A stretch of DNA of 64,000 bases, from positions 496,001 to 560,000 of the forward strand of contig JAXGNN010000001.1 of the NCBI GenBank assembly GCA_040767925.1, given 5' to 3'. Origin of the DNA: Phil1 sp040767925 (GTDB lineage: Bacteria; Bacillota; Clostridia; Christensenellales; CAG-138). The position numbers and the translations under genes were made by a program. The notes under the pieces are model-generated. The model saw only the letters and a program-made list of their open reading frames with translations, made no database searches and was not told the DNA's origin. Of this stretch, positions 1 through 7,966 are shown in pieces (the first letter of the stretch is position 1; the number at the start of each line of letters is the position of its first letter).

Positions 1-285
1 GCCGGCGAAATCGCCGTCCGGCTCGTCCTCCCGCTTCTCGATCTCCTCGAGCACCTCGAAGGCGAACGCCTCCTTGCCGTAGCGCGCGAGATCCTTTTGC
101 AGCTTCGGATGGAAACAGCCGCCTGTCTGCTTCGCGAACGCGTAGCGGTTGGCCGCGCCCTTGAGGTCCGCGGCGCTCATGACGAGCGTTTTCCCGTTCT
201 CCGTATTCCTCACGGCATAGACGCCCCCGACGACGCGGCGGTTTTGATAAGCTTCCCTGAGTTCTTTCCTGCCGGGCTCTTCCAT
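1..285 (-). CDS. GIY-YIG nuclease family protein (partial, 3' end outside window)
   Basis: The minus-strand frame opens at an ATG at 285 preceded by GGAGGG and runs off the left edge, so only about 95 N-terminal residues are visible. The sequence has the pattern of small clostridial GIY-YIG proteins: VVGGVYAVRN (a GIY-like segment), then SAADLKGAANRYAFAKQTG, then KLQKDLARYGKEAFAFEVLEE. The family fold is an endonuclease-type domain. Chromosomal single-domain members of this sort are common in Firmicutes and have no settled role. It lies 30 bases downstream of thrB on the same strand and could be co-transcribed with thrC-thrB. The family call rests on recalled motif layout. Confidence 0.65.
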   Translation of the reverse strand, partial: MEEPGRKELREAYQNRRVVGGVYAVRNTENGKTLVMSAADLKGAANRYAFAKQTGGCFHPKLQKDLARYGKEAFAFEVLEEIEKREDEPDGDFAG

Positions 286-315
286 GGCGTTCCCTCCCGC
301 TTAGCTGCTCGCCCT

Positions 316-1194
316 TCAGTTTAGCACCCGCGCGCCCTCGTTGTCTATGGACAAGGGCAGCGCGCGCCAGTTGCCGGGGATGCCGGCGACGGCCTTACGC
401 GCGCGCTCGGGGAAGGAATCCTCCCTATAAATGCTCATGCAGGAGGAGCCGGAGCCGCTGATGAAGAAAGCGACGGCGCCCGCGTCCAGTGCGGCGGCCT
501 TGATGGCGTCGAAGCCGGGAATCAGCTTCGTCCGGTAAGGCTCGTGCAATTTATCGGACACGGCGCGGCGGATGCCCTCGTCGTCCCCCGTGCGAAGGGC
601 GTTCATGAGGGCGCAGGCGTGCGCCACGGTGTAGGAGGCGTCCCTGTGGGAGACGGCCTTGGGCAGCGCCTCGCGCGCGTCGTGCGTGCTGGTGACAAAA
701 TCCGGCACGAAGGCGCAGAGCTTCAGCCCTTCCGCCACGGGGCAGCGCACGGCGTAGGGTTCGCCCTCGTGCGTGAGGGCGACGGTGAAGCCCCCGTAAA
801 TGGCGGGCGCGAGGTTATCCGGATGCCCCTCGAGCGCGTTCGTGATCGCGAGCAGGGTTTCCCGGCTCAAAGGGACGCCGTGGATGGCGGACGCGCCCAG
901 CGCGCCCGCGACGTACATCGCCGCGGAGGAGCCGAGCCCGCGCGTATCGGGAATGTCGCTCTCGATGCGGATGCGGATGCCCCGGCAGGGGATGCCCATT
1001 TCCCCGAGCGCCGCTCGGTAGGCGACGTAGACGAGGTTGCCCGCGTCGCAGTATTTTTCCTCCGACCCCGTGATGACGAAGCCGGAATCCGCCATTTCAA
1101 AGCTCACTCGCGCGTAGAGCGAGAGGGCGATGCCCAGGGCGTCGAACCCGGGGCCTATGTTGGCGCTGGACGCCGGCACCTGCACCGTGATCAT
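316..1194 (-). CDS. thrB: Homoserine kinase
   Basis: Predicted cytoplasmic GHMP kinase of 292 residues that phosphorylates L-homoserine to O-phosphohomoserine, the substrate of threonine synthase. Visible motifs are the N-terminal PASSANIGPGFD and the ATP-binding glycine/serine loop RGLGSSAAMY. A C-terminal FFISGSGSS segment matches the third GHMP motif. The start at 1194 gives the canonical MITVQVPAS beginning; its ATG overlaps the thrC stop (ATGA), so translation is coupled. The open frame extends further upstream, but those residues lie inside thrC and are not family-like. It forms a two-gene unit with thrC, divergent from hom. Confidence 0.95.
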   Translation of the reverse strand: MITVQVPASSANIGPGFDALGIALSLYARVSFEMADSGFVITGSEEKYCDAGNLVYVAYRAALGEMGIPCRGIRIRIESDIPDTRGLGSSAAMYVAGALGASAIHGVPLSRETLLAITNALEGHPDNLAPAIYGGFTVALTHEGEPYAVRCPVAEGLKLCAFVPDFVTSTHDAREALPKAVSHRDASYTVAHACALMNALRTGDDEGIRRAVSDKLHEPYRTKLIPGFDAIKAAALDAGAVAFFISGSGSSCMSIYREDSFPERARKAVAGIPGNWRALPLSIDNEGARVLN

Positions 1195-2660
1195 AGCTCC
1201 ACCGCCTTCCTGCAAACGTAATCGAACACGCCGCCGCACTCCACGACATCCCTATGCAACTCCCTTTTCTCCCGAAGGCCTGCGAGGCATTGGGGGATGG
1301 GGACGCCGCTTACGCGCGAGAGCCTCTCCATCGCCGAAAAATCGTCCGCGGCCCTCTCCCCCGTCACCGCATAAAGGACGTCCGAGGCGAACTTATACGG
1401 CGACGCGGTCGAGAGGACGACCATAGGCCTCCCCTCCCGCCTCTTTTCGGCGGCGCGCCACGCGACGGCGGTGTGGGGGTCCATCAGATAGCCGTGCTGG
1501 TCGAACACGCGGCGGATGGCCGCGAACGCCTCTTCGTCGCCGCAGGAGGAGGCCGAGAACGTATTCCGGATGCGGAAGCGCATATCCGTGCCGATCTCAT
1601 AGCGCCCGTCGTCCTCGAGGCGGCGCATGAGCATGCCGACATACGCGGAATTGCCGCCACACTCGTAATAGAGAAGGCGCTCGAGGTTGCTGGAAACGAG
1701 GATATCCATGCTCGGCGACGCGGTTTTATAAAAATCCCTTCGCCTGTCGTACACGCCGGTCTCGATGAAATCCGCGAGCACATCGTTCCGGTTCGAGGCG
1801 CAAACGAGCCTGCCCACGGGAAGGCCCATGCGCCACGCGAGATACCCCGCGAGGATGTTTCCGAAATTGCCCGTGGGCACGGCGAAATCGGCCTCGTCCC
1901 CGAACCGGAGCGCGTTCGCGCGCAAAAGGTCGCCGTACGCCTTGAAATAATACATCGCCTGCGGCGCGAGCCTGCCGATGTTGATGGAGTTCGCGCTGCA
2001 AAGCTTCACGCCCGAAGGGAGCGCCGAAGGGCCTTCCGCCGCGCGCTCGAAAGCGCGCTTGACCGCGGCCTGCGCGTCGTCGAAATTGCCGCGCACGGCG
2101 CACACGACGACGTTCTCCCCCTCCTGCGTCACCATCTGCGCGCGCTGTATCCGGCTTACGCCGCCTTCCGGGTAAAACACGGCGATCTTCATGCCGGGCA
2201 CCCCGGCGAAGCCCGCGAGCGCGGCCTTGCCCGTATCCCCGCTGGTGGCGGCGAGTATCATCGTTTCCTCATTCTCCGCGTTCATTGCCTTCGCCTCGAA
2301 AAGAAGGCGCGGCAGCGCCGAGAGCGCCACGTCCTTGAACGCCGCCGTCGGCCCGCGGAACAGCTCGAGCACCCACGCGTCGCCCACCCGCTTCACGGGG
2401 GTGATGTCCTCCGTCTCAAAGCGGCCTTCATATGCGCGCGCGGTGATACTATTGATCGCGTCACGGCCGTAGTCGGGCAGCAGCGCCGTGAGCACCTCCG
2501 CCGCGATTTCCCGCGCCCCGAACAGGCAGATTTTTTCCGCGTCCAGCCGAGGAACGTCCCTCATCACATACAGCCCGCCGTCCGCCGCCATGCCTTCGAT
2601 GACGGCCTTTGAAGCCGCGCATCCCGGCGCGTCGCTTCTCGTGTTCCTGTAAAACTCCAT
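1191..2660 (-). CDS. thrC: Threonine synthase
   Basis: PLP-dependent enzyme of 489 residues converting O-phosphohomoserine to L-threonine. The PLP lysine lies in the segment GPTAAFKDVALS, and ATSGDTGKAALAGF is the phosphate-binding part of the fold-type II domain. Length and the start FYRNTRSDA fit the long bacterial/yeast-like ThrC group. I chose the ATG at 2660, which has GGAG about seven bases upstream; an in-frame TTG at 2672 has no such site. The gene is first in the minus-strand thrC-thrB unit, and its promoter faces that of hom. Confidence 0.95.
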   Translation of the reverse strand: MEFYRNTRSDAPGCAASKAVIEGMAADGGLYVMRDVPRLDAEKICLFGAREIAAEVLTALLPDYGRDAINSITARAYEGRFETEDITPVKRVGDAWVLELFRGPTAAFKDVALSALPRLLFEAKAMNAENEETMILAATSGDTGKAALAGFAGVPGMKIAVFYPEGGVSRIQRAQMVTQEGENVVVCAVRGNFDDAQAAVKRAFERAAEGPSALPSGVKLCSANSINIGRLAPQAMYYFKAYGDLLRANALRFGDEADFAVPTGNFGNILAGYLAWRMGLPVGRLVCASNRNDVLADFIETGVYDRRRDFYKTASPSMDILVSSNLERLLYYECGGNSAYVGMLMRRLEDDGRYEIGTDMRFRIRNTFSASSCGDEEAFAAIRRVFDQHGYLMDPHTAVAWRAAEKRREGRPMVVLSTASPYKFASDVLYAVTGERAADDFSAMERLSRVSGVPIPQCLAGLREKRELHRDVVECGGVFDYVCRKAVEL

Positions 2661-2677
2661 AAATCGCTCCAAGGGTA

Positions 2678-2745
2678 TTGATATTTCGTCTCAACTATGA
2701 TATATTGTCTTTCATAAAAACACAAGTGTTTTCTTATGAAAGACA
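2678..2745. promoter_or_regulatory. Divergent hom/thrC promoters with a perfect inverted repeat
   Basis: On the plus strand a TTGATA (2678-2683) and a TATATT (2701-2706) are 17 bases apart and would start hom near 2713. On the minus strand TTGTGT (2720-2725) and TATCAT (2697-2702) are 17 apart and would drive thrC. A perfect 12-base dyad, TGTCTTTCATAA at 2706-2717 and TTATGAAAGACA at 2734-2745, covers the hom start site and the thrC -35. Inside it is a second dyad AAACAC/GTGTTT. This looks like an operator that could control both genes, or a 5' leader hairpin for hom. No regulator is identified. Confidence 0.6.
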
Positions 2746-2759
2746 TATGGAGGTTTAAC

Positions 2760-3869
2760 ATGAACATCGCCATACTCGGTTTCGGCACGGTCGGCTCCGG
2801 CGTTTACGACGCGGCACAGCGCACGAACGGCGCCATCAACGTCAGGCGCATACTCGACGTTCGCTCCCTTTCCGGCTTCGAAGGGCTTCTTACAAACGAC
2901 ATGCACGATATCACCGGGGACGATTCCATCGACCTCGTCGTCGAGACGATGGGCGGCCTCGAACCCGCTTACGCGTTTGTCATGCAGGCGCTCGCGGCGA
3001 AGAAGCATGTCGTGAGCGCGAACAAGCAGCTCGTGTGCGCGAAATACGCAGAGTTGATGGGCGCGGCAGCGGAAAACGGCGTCGCAATGCGTTTCACGGC
3101 TTCCGCGGGCGGCGGCATCCCGTGGCTCTTCAACCTCCGCCGCGCGAAGCGCTGCGACGAGATTGAGGAAATTTCGGGCATCGTCAACGGCACCACGAAC
3201 TTCATACTCGACGCGATGAACGCGCGCGGCGAGGATTATGAGAGCGCGCTCAAAACCGCGCAGGCGCTTGGCTACGCCGAAGCGAACCCCGCCGCGGACG
3301 TCAACGGCTACGACGCGCAGCGCAAATGCGCCATCAGCGCGAGCATCGCCTTTGACACGGTCGTCGACGAAGCTTCCGTTTTGACCGAGGGCATCCAACA
3401 CATCGACGGCGAGGCTTCGCGCGCCGTAGGCTCCCTCCCCGAGACGAAGGGCAGGGTCGTGAAGCTGCTCATGCACGCGGGCAGGGTGAAGGACGGCATT
3501 TACGCCTATGTCACCCCGTCGCTCGTCCGGCCGGATTCGCTCGAGGCGAACGTACCCTCCAACTACAACCTCATCACGTTCCGGGCGAAATACGTCGGCG
3601 CGCAGAGCTACTTCGGCCAGGGCGCGGGCAAGGACCCCACGGGCACCTCGGTCGTGCAGGACATATTGGATATCGCGGCGGGCTACGGCTCCGCGGCGCA
3701 CGCTTTGGTTCCCGCGCGCGTCTGTAACAACGCCGTCGAGCGCGACTTCTTCCTCTTCGACGGGGAACGCGCCAGGATCGAAAGCGCGAGCGTTGCGGCC
3801 ATGTTCGAGCGCGCTCAGGCGCTGCGCGCTGCGGGCAGGCCCGTTTTCTTCGGCGAGGTCGCCGATTAA
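2760..3869 (+). CDS. hom: Homoserine dehydrogenase, short form without ACT domain
   Basis: NAD(P)-dependent reduction of aspartate semialdehyde to homoserine, the branch point to threonine and methionine. The N-terminal Rossmann motif is AILGFGTVGSGV; SANKQLV and the substrate-site segment SGIVNGTTNFIL are clear. ATG at 2760 follows a strong GGAGGT; an ATG 24 bases upstream lacks such a site. At 369 residues the protein ends soon after the catalytic domain, whereas typical Bacillus-type Hom proteins have about 430 residues and a C-terminal ACT domain for threonine feedback. The missing ACT domain implies weak allosteric control, which fits transcriptional control at the palindromic promoter. 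Confidence 0.93.
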   Translation: MNIAILGFGTVGSGVYDAAQRTNGAINVRRILDVRSLSGFEGLLTNDMHDITGDDSIDLVVETMGGLEPAYAFVMQALAAKKHVVSANKQLVCAKYAELMGAAAENGVAMRFTASAGGGIPWLFNLRRAKRCDEIEEISGIVNGTTNFILDAMNARGEDYESALKTAQALGYAEANPAADVNGYDAQRKCAISASIAFDTVVDEASVLTEGIQHIDGEASRAVGSLPETKGRVVKLLMHAGRVKDGIYAYVTPSLVRPDSLEANVPSNYNLITFRAKYVGAQSYFGQGAGKDPTGTSVVQDILDIAAGYGSAAHALVPARVCNNAVERDFFLFDGERARIESASVAAMFERAQALRAAGRPVFFGEVAD

Positions 3870-3985
3870 CTTCATTCGCTCACCACATACTTCCATCCTC
3901 CAATGGGCAATGCCGCGGTTTCTCCGCGGCATCGCTCATGCGTTCGATGACAATCTCCCGGCTGTGACAACCCGCATGATCATCA

Positions 3986-4015
3986 TTGTGCGCGGACACC
4001 GGAGAATGTTACAAT
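3986..4015 (+). promoter_or_regulatory. Putative promoter of the effector-binding domain gene
   Basis: TTGTGC (3986-3991) and TACAAT (4010-4015) are separated by 18 bases and lie 27 bases upstream of the ATG at 4042. A perfect hairpin ATGCCGCGG/CCGCGGCAT at 3910-3932, without a T-run, sits between hom and this promoter. Confidence 0.4.
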
Positions 4016-4041
4016 GCTATATAAACACATCGGGAGGATTT

Positions 4042-4548
4042 ATGGACGGCATTTACAGCGAAATCAGCATCGTTCCCCTCGAGGGATTCCGCATGGCGCG
4101 CTACGTCATCATCAGTCCGAACCCGGAGGACGACGTCAACGCCTATATGGACAATTGGGCGAAGGCGAGCGGCCTTCTCGATCTGTCGGGCTATGCGCCA
4201 AAGAAAATCGGTTGGGACTTCCCCTATGTTACCAAGCAGCAGTCCGAGCGCTTCGGCCTGCGCGGATACGTCGCGGCCTTCGTGATCCCGGAGGGTTTCG
4301 AGCCCGCCTGCGGCGGCGCGGAGATCGCCTGTCAGGGGGCCGACACCTACGCGAAGATCACCATTACGGACCCGTTCGCCTCGCCCTTCGAGCGGATCCC
4401 CGGCGCGTACCAGGTTGTGATGGCTTACGCGAAGGAGAAGGGCATCGAGCCGCGCGACTTCACCGGGCGTATCTGCTTCGAGGAGGTCCTCGAAAGGGAC
4501 GGTGTAACGTATATGGATATCTACATGCCCGTCGACACGGGTAAGTAA
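4042..4548 (+). CDS. GyrI-like / AraC effector-binding domain protein
   Basis: A 168-residue stand-alone protein. The order of segments (YVIISPNPEDDVNAYMDNWAKASGL, FGLRGYVAAFVIPEGF, YAKITITDPFASPFERIPGAYQVVM, TYMDIYMPVD) fits the effector-binding fold also found at the C-terminus of AraC and MerR activators and in GyrI. No DNA-binding domain is present. Proteins of this type usually bind small ligands; the ligand here is unknown. It has its own Shine-Dalgarno GGGAGGA and a strong terminator just after its stop, so it is probably a single-gene unit. Confidence 0.6.
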   Translation: MDGIYSEISIVPLEGFRMARYVIISPNPEDDVNAYMDNWAKASGLLDLSGYAPKKIGWDFPYVTKQQSERFGLRGYVAAFVIPEGFEPACGGAEIACQGADTYAKITITDPFASPFERIPGAYQVVMAYAKEKGIEPRDFTGRICFEEVLERDGVTYMDIYMPVDTGK

Positions 4549-4563
4549 CCCCATACGCATAAG

Positions 4564-4595
4564 AAAGAGCCTCGCTTCGAAGCGGGGCTCTTTTT
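4564..4595 (+). terminator. Rho-independent terminator
   Basis: GAGCC-t-CGCTTCGAAGCG-g-GGCTC stem flanked by AAA on the left and TTTTT on the right. It ends the plus-strand gene at 4548. With the A-run on its left it could also act on the converging pfk transcript ending at 4616. Confidence 0.85.
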
Positions 4596-4615
4596 ATCGC
4601 TTATATGGTTGCCCC

Positions 4616-5677
4616 TTATCTGAAGAAGAGGCTTGCGACCTTATAGAACTCCTCGTCGACCTTCTTGCGCGTGCTCACCGCGCGCTCGAGGTCCGCCACG
4701 ACGATTTCCGTGCCGCGCAGCGCCACCATGTTGCCGTACTGCCCCTCGCAGGCGAGCTCGCCGGCCTTCACGCCCAGGCGGGAGGCCAGCACGCGGTCGA
4801 ACACGCTCGGCGCGCCGCCGCGCTGCAGATGGCCCAGCACCACGGAGCGGGATTCGAAATACTCGCGCTTGCGCCCGAGCGTCTCGTCGGTGCGGATGGC
4901 TTTCTCAAGCCTGTCAGCGAGGTTTCTGGCAAGCTCCCTGTTGCTCAAAAGCCGGTTGCCAAACGTATCCGTGCCCGTACTCGCCTCGGTTTCGCCCACG
5001 AACTCGAAGCCCTCGGCGACGGCGATGATCGTATAGGTTTCGCCGCGGACGTAGCGTTCGCGGACGAAGCCGTAAACCTCCGCGAACGTTTTAGGGAACT
5101 CGGGGATCAGCACCAGGTGCGCGTTGGCCGCGAGGCCCGCCTGCAGGGCGATCCAGCCCGTGTGGCGGCCCATGCACTCCACCACGAAGCAGCGCGCGTG
5201 CGCCGAGGCGGTCGTGTGCAGGCGGTCGATCTCCTCCATGGCGATGTTCGCCGCCGTGTCGAAGCCGAAGGTATAATCGGTGCAGGACAGGTCGTTGTCG
5301 ATGGTTTTGGGCACGCCGACCATATTCAGGCCGAGCTTCTTCAACTGGTTGGCGACGCCGAGCGTATCGTCCCCGCCCACGGCGATGAGCCCTTCGATGC
5401 CGTGGCGCTCCATCGAGTCGCGCACGAGCAGCGGGCCGTCGGGGATCTTCATGATGTTGGTGCGCGAGCTGCCCAAAATGGTGCCGCCCCTGGTCTGGAT
5501 GCCGTCGACGTCCTCGCACTTGAGCACCTTCCCGTCGTCCTCCACCAGGCCGCGCCAGCCCGCGAAATAGCCGAACACCTCGACGCCCCGCGCCATGCAG
5601 CTCTCGACCGCGCCGCGGATGACGGCGTTGAGGCCCGGGCAGTCCCCGCCTCCGGTCAGTATGCCGATCCTTCTCAT
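4616..5677 (-). CDS. 6-phosphofructokinase, residues predict PPi dependence
   Basis: Glycolytic phosphorylation of fructose 6-phosphate; 353 residues. Motifs: GGGDCPGLNAVIR at 9-21, GGDDT at 101-105, PKTIDNDL at 123-130, and a C-terminal LGHLQRGGAPSVFDR typical of the family. ATP-using enzymes such as E. coli PfkA have Gly104 and Gly124; PPi-using enzymes carry Asp104 and Lys124. Here both positions are Asp and Lys, so the enzyme is predicted to use pyrophosphate and be reversible. It has an AAAGGAG site before the ATG and lies 18 bases downstream of the thymidylate kinase gene. Confidence 0.9.
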   Translation of the reverse strand: MRRIGILTGGGDCPGLNAVIRGAVESCMARGVEVFGYFAGWRGLVEDDGKVLKCEDVDGIQTRGGTILGSSRTNIMKIPDGPLLVRDSMERHGIEGLIAVGGDDTLGVANQLKKLGLNMVGVPKTIDNDLSCTDYTFGFDTAANIAMEEIDRLHTTASAHARCFVVECMGRHTGWIALQAGLAANAHLVLIPEFPKTFAEVYGFVRERYVRGETYTIIAVAEGFEFVGETEASTGTDTFGNRLLSNRELARNLADRLEKAIRTDETLGRKREYFESRSVVLGHLQRGGAPSVFDRVLASRLGVKAGELACEGQYGNMVALRGTEIVVADLERAVSTRKKVDEEFYKVASLFFR

Positions 5678-5695
5678 GATAAAAACTCCTTTATA

Positions 5696-6385
5696 TTAAA
5701 TATGTAAATTCGAAATGAGGTTCCTCTTTTTGAGCGCCTCGAGCACCAGCGTCGCGATTTCCTCGACGGGCAGGAGCGCGCCCTCCCGCATGCAGGGGAT
5801 CAGCTCCACGTCCGGAAAGCGCGCGGCGATTTCATGATACTTCGTCATCGCGCGGGCCTGTATGGGGCGCGAGGCCTCGTAAACGTCCTTCTTTTCTCCC
5901 ACGTACGCGCGAAATCCCTTCTTGAGCACGTTCTCCCCCGCCGCCTCGGGCGCCACGGAGAAGACGAGGTTCACGTCCGGCCTGGGCAGGCCGAAATGAC
6001 CGTACTCGAGCTCGAGCACCCAGTCCACGATGTCGGGCTTGCCGAGATCCACATCCCGTATGCTCTGATACACCGCGTTGGAGAGCACGAAACGGTTGAT
6101 CACCAAAAAGTCCGCCTCACCGTCCCGGTAATCCCGAAAGCTCTCCCACCGGTCGAGCGCGAACCAGAGCGCCATGCTCTTGCCGTCCACCTGGTCGGCG
6201 GGCACGGCGGCGGTTCCCGCGAGCAGCTTGCCCACCTCGGAGCCGAAAAAGGTGCCGTACATGGGATAGTCGCGGCTTTGGACGGCATAGCCCATCGCGG
6301 CGAGGGACTGCGTGAGCAGCCTATACTGCACGCCCTTGCCCGAGCCGTCGATCCCCTCGATTGCGATGACCTTGGTTTTCCTCAT
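5696..6385 (-). CDS. tmk: Thymidylate kinase family protein
   Basis: A 229-residue P-loop kinase that should phosphorylate dTMP to dTDP. The Walker A motif is GIDGSGKG at residues 11-18, followed by QSRDYPMYGTFFG (the DRY/DYP-like substrate segment) and LVINRFVLSNAVYQ, the DR(Y/F) motif equivalent. It is slightly longer than the usual 205-215 residues and somewhat divergent, so it may be the second thymidylate-kinase-like protein seen in several Clostridia. It is the first gene of a two-gene unit with the phosphofructokinase. Confidence 0.8.
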   Translation of the reverse strand: MRKTKVIAIEGIDGSGKGVQYRLLTQSLAAMGYAVQSRDYPMYGTFFGSEVGKLLAGTAAVPADQVDGKSMALWFALDRWESFRDYRDGEADFLVINRFVLSNAVYQSIRDVDLGKPDIVDWVLELEYGHFGLPRPDVNLVFSVAPEAAGENVLKKGFRAYVGEKKDVYEASRPIQARAMTKYHEIAARFPDVELIPCMREGALLPVEEIATLVLEALKKRNLISNLHI

Positions 6386-6514
6386 AAACTGCCGCCTATG
6401 CGCCTTTTTCCCGAATTACGTACTTAGTTGTTATTTTAACACAGCCCGCGCCCAAATAATATATTTTTAAACGCCGGGCGCTAAAGTTTTTTATTATAGA
6501 GCGCAATCTCGCTA

Positions 6515-6545
6515 TTGACATACAATATTATACGTCATATAATAT
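6515..6545 (+). promoter_or_regulatory. Consensus promoter with overlapping palindromic operator (padR operon)
   Basis: TTGACA (6515-6520) and TATAAT (6538-6543) are exactly 17 bases apart, a perfect sigma-A promoter. A palindrome ATATTATA (6525-6532) / TATAATAT (6538-6545) with spacer CGTCA overlaps the spacer and the -10. It fits an autorepressor site for the PadR protein encoded just downstream. Confidence 0.75.
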
Positions 6546-6569
6546 GATACGACGAAAGGAGGTGCGCCC

Positions 6570-6887
6570 ATGACGTTTCAGCTTGGCAGTTCGCTGCTGG
6601 ACGCGTGCGTGCTCGCGGTGCTCGACAGGGAGGACGCTTACGGCTACGTGCTCACGCAGAGCATCAAGCAGGTCGTGGAAATCTCGGAATCCACGCTGTA
6701 TCCTGTGTTGAGGCGGCTGCAGAAGGATGATCTCCTGACCACTTACGACCAGCCTTATTCCGGGCGCCTTCGGCGCTATTATGCCATCACCGGAAAGGGG
6801 CGGGCGAAGCTTTCGGAATACCGCGGCGAATGGAACATATACCGGGACAGTGTGGAGACCATTTTGTTCGGAGGGAAGGAAAAATGA
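6570..6887 (+). CDS. PadR family transcriptional regulator
   Basis: A 105-residue winged-helix repressor of the short PadR subfamily 2. Typical segments are LGSSLLDACVLAVLDREDAYGYVLTQSI, ISESTLYPVLRRLQKDDLLTTY (recognition helix) and GRLRRYYAITGKGRAKL (wing). A strong AAAGGAGGT precedes the ATG. Its stop overlaps the next start (ATGA). PadR proteins of this kind commonly repress their own operon with DUF1700/DUF4097 genes; the palindrome over its promoter supports that here. Confidence 0.92.
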   Translation: MTFQLGSSLLDACVLAVLDREDAYGYVLTQSIKQVVEISESTLYPVLRRLQKDDLLTTYDQPYSGRLRRYYAITGKGRAKLSEYRGEWNIYRDSVETILFGGKEK

Positions 6888-7045
6888 ACATGCGCTATCT
6901 TGATCTCGACGGATTGCTGGAAAGGCGGGATATCGTCTACGAGGGCGGGCGCGGGCGCCCGGCAATCCCCAACAACGTGCTCGAGTGGATATTCAACAGC
7001 GGTTTCGACACCTATTTGCTGAGAATTGGAAAGGCGGGATTCTAA
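6884..7045 (+). CDS. Small protein of 53 residues between padR and the DUF1700 gene
   Basis: An unrecognised frame that begins in the ATGA overlap with padR, has GGAGGGAAGG upstream, and ends directly against the next ATG at 7046. It therefore fills the gap exactly, which argues for translation. The product is rich in charged residues (start MNMRYLDLDGLLERRD, end LRIGKAGF) and has no signal peptide or membrane segment. It could be a small modulator of PadR or of the membrane-associated products, or only a translational bridge. No family was recognised. Confidence 0.45.
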   Translation: MNMRYLDLDGLLERRDIVYEGGRGRPAIPNNVLEWIFNSGFDTYLLRIGKAGF

Positions 7046-7957
7046 ATGAACAGGCGCGAATTCATGAATCGGCTCGAGAGCTGCCTCACCTGCATCGAGC
7101 GCAGTGAGCGCGAAGCGGCGCTTCGCTATTACGAGGAGTATTTCGACGACGCGGGCCCCGACAAGGAGGCCGAGGTCATCTCCTCCCTCGGCACCCCCGA
7201 GGGGCTCGCGCGCGAAATCATCGCGCAGGAGCGCGAGCAGGCGCGGCGGGAGCCGCCCGTTGAGAACGCCGGAAGGCGCCCCTGCGAATTCCACTCCATC
7301 CGGGCGGACGTCGTCAACGCCAACGTCACGATCCTCCGGGGCAACGAGTGGAGCGCCGCGATCAACTATCCCGACGAGCGCGTGAAGCCCGAGGTTTCCC
7401 TCGTCAACGGCGTGCTCACCATCAAGGAGGATACGCATCCGATCGGCCGCTTCTTCCGGCCCGGGAGCTGGAGGCCCGGCAAAATAGACATCACCGTGCC
7501 CAACGTAAAGCTTTCCGATTTTAAGATCGAAGGCGTCAACGGCGCGATCGTCGTCGCGGGCGTGTCGCTCGAGAACATCTCGTGCGAAACCGTCAACGGC
7601 GCAATCGAGCTGAGCGACGTCACGGCCGATTCGCTGCGCGGCGAGAGCGTCAACGGGGATGTGACCATCACCGCCTGCCGCACCGCGCGCAAGCTCGGCG
7701 GGGAGACCGTCAACGGCACGGTCACATTGGGCGGGGAGTTGCGCGGCAACATCAGCGCCGAGGCTGTCAACGGGACGCTGCGCATTTCCTCCCTGCTGCC
7801 CATCACCGACTACGACATCGATGTGGAAACCGTCTCCGGCTCCGTGCGCATCAACGGCGAGAAGCACCGCAAAGAGGTGCACATCGTCCACGGCGGGAAG
7901 AACCGCATCAAGGTCGAGGCGGTCAACGGTAGCATCTCGCTCGACTTTGGTGTATAA
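7046..7957 (+). CDS. DUF1700 (HAAS)-DUF4097 fusion protein
   Basis: A 303-residue protein. Residues 1-80 (EFMNRLESCLTCI, YYEEYFDDAG, SSLGTPEGLAREI) match the helical HAAS/DUF1700 signalling domain. The rest is a DUF4097-type beta-helix with a VNG repeat about every 20 residues (VNGAIVV, VNGAIEL, VNGDVTI, VNGTVTL, VNGTLRI, VSGSVRI, VNGSISL). In most genomes these two domains are separate proteins downstream of padR, often with a transmembrane segment between; no obvious membrane helix is seen here. The role is likely envelope or stress sensing, inferred from family context. Confidence 0.8.
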   Translation: MNRREFMNRLESCLTCIERSEREAALRYYEEYFDDAGPDKEAEVISSLGTPEGLAREIIAQEREQARREPPVENAGRRPCEFHSIRADVVNANVTILRGNEWSAAINYPDERVKPEVSLVNGVLTIKEDTHPIGRFFRPGSWRPGKIDITVPNVKLSDFKIEGVNGAIVVAGVSLENISCETVNGAIELSDVTADSLRGESVNGDVTITACRTARKLGGETVNGTVTLGGELRGNISAEAVNGTLRISSLLPITDYDIDVETVSGSVRINGEKHRKEVHIVHGGKNRIKVEAVNGSISLDFGV

Positions 7958-7966
7958 TTGTCGCCG

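Noticed and set aside
3910..3932. Perfect 9-bp hairpin after hom.
   Set aside because: As a terminator it lacks a T-run; it is mentioned with the neighbouring promoter but not called on its own.
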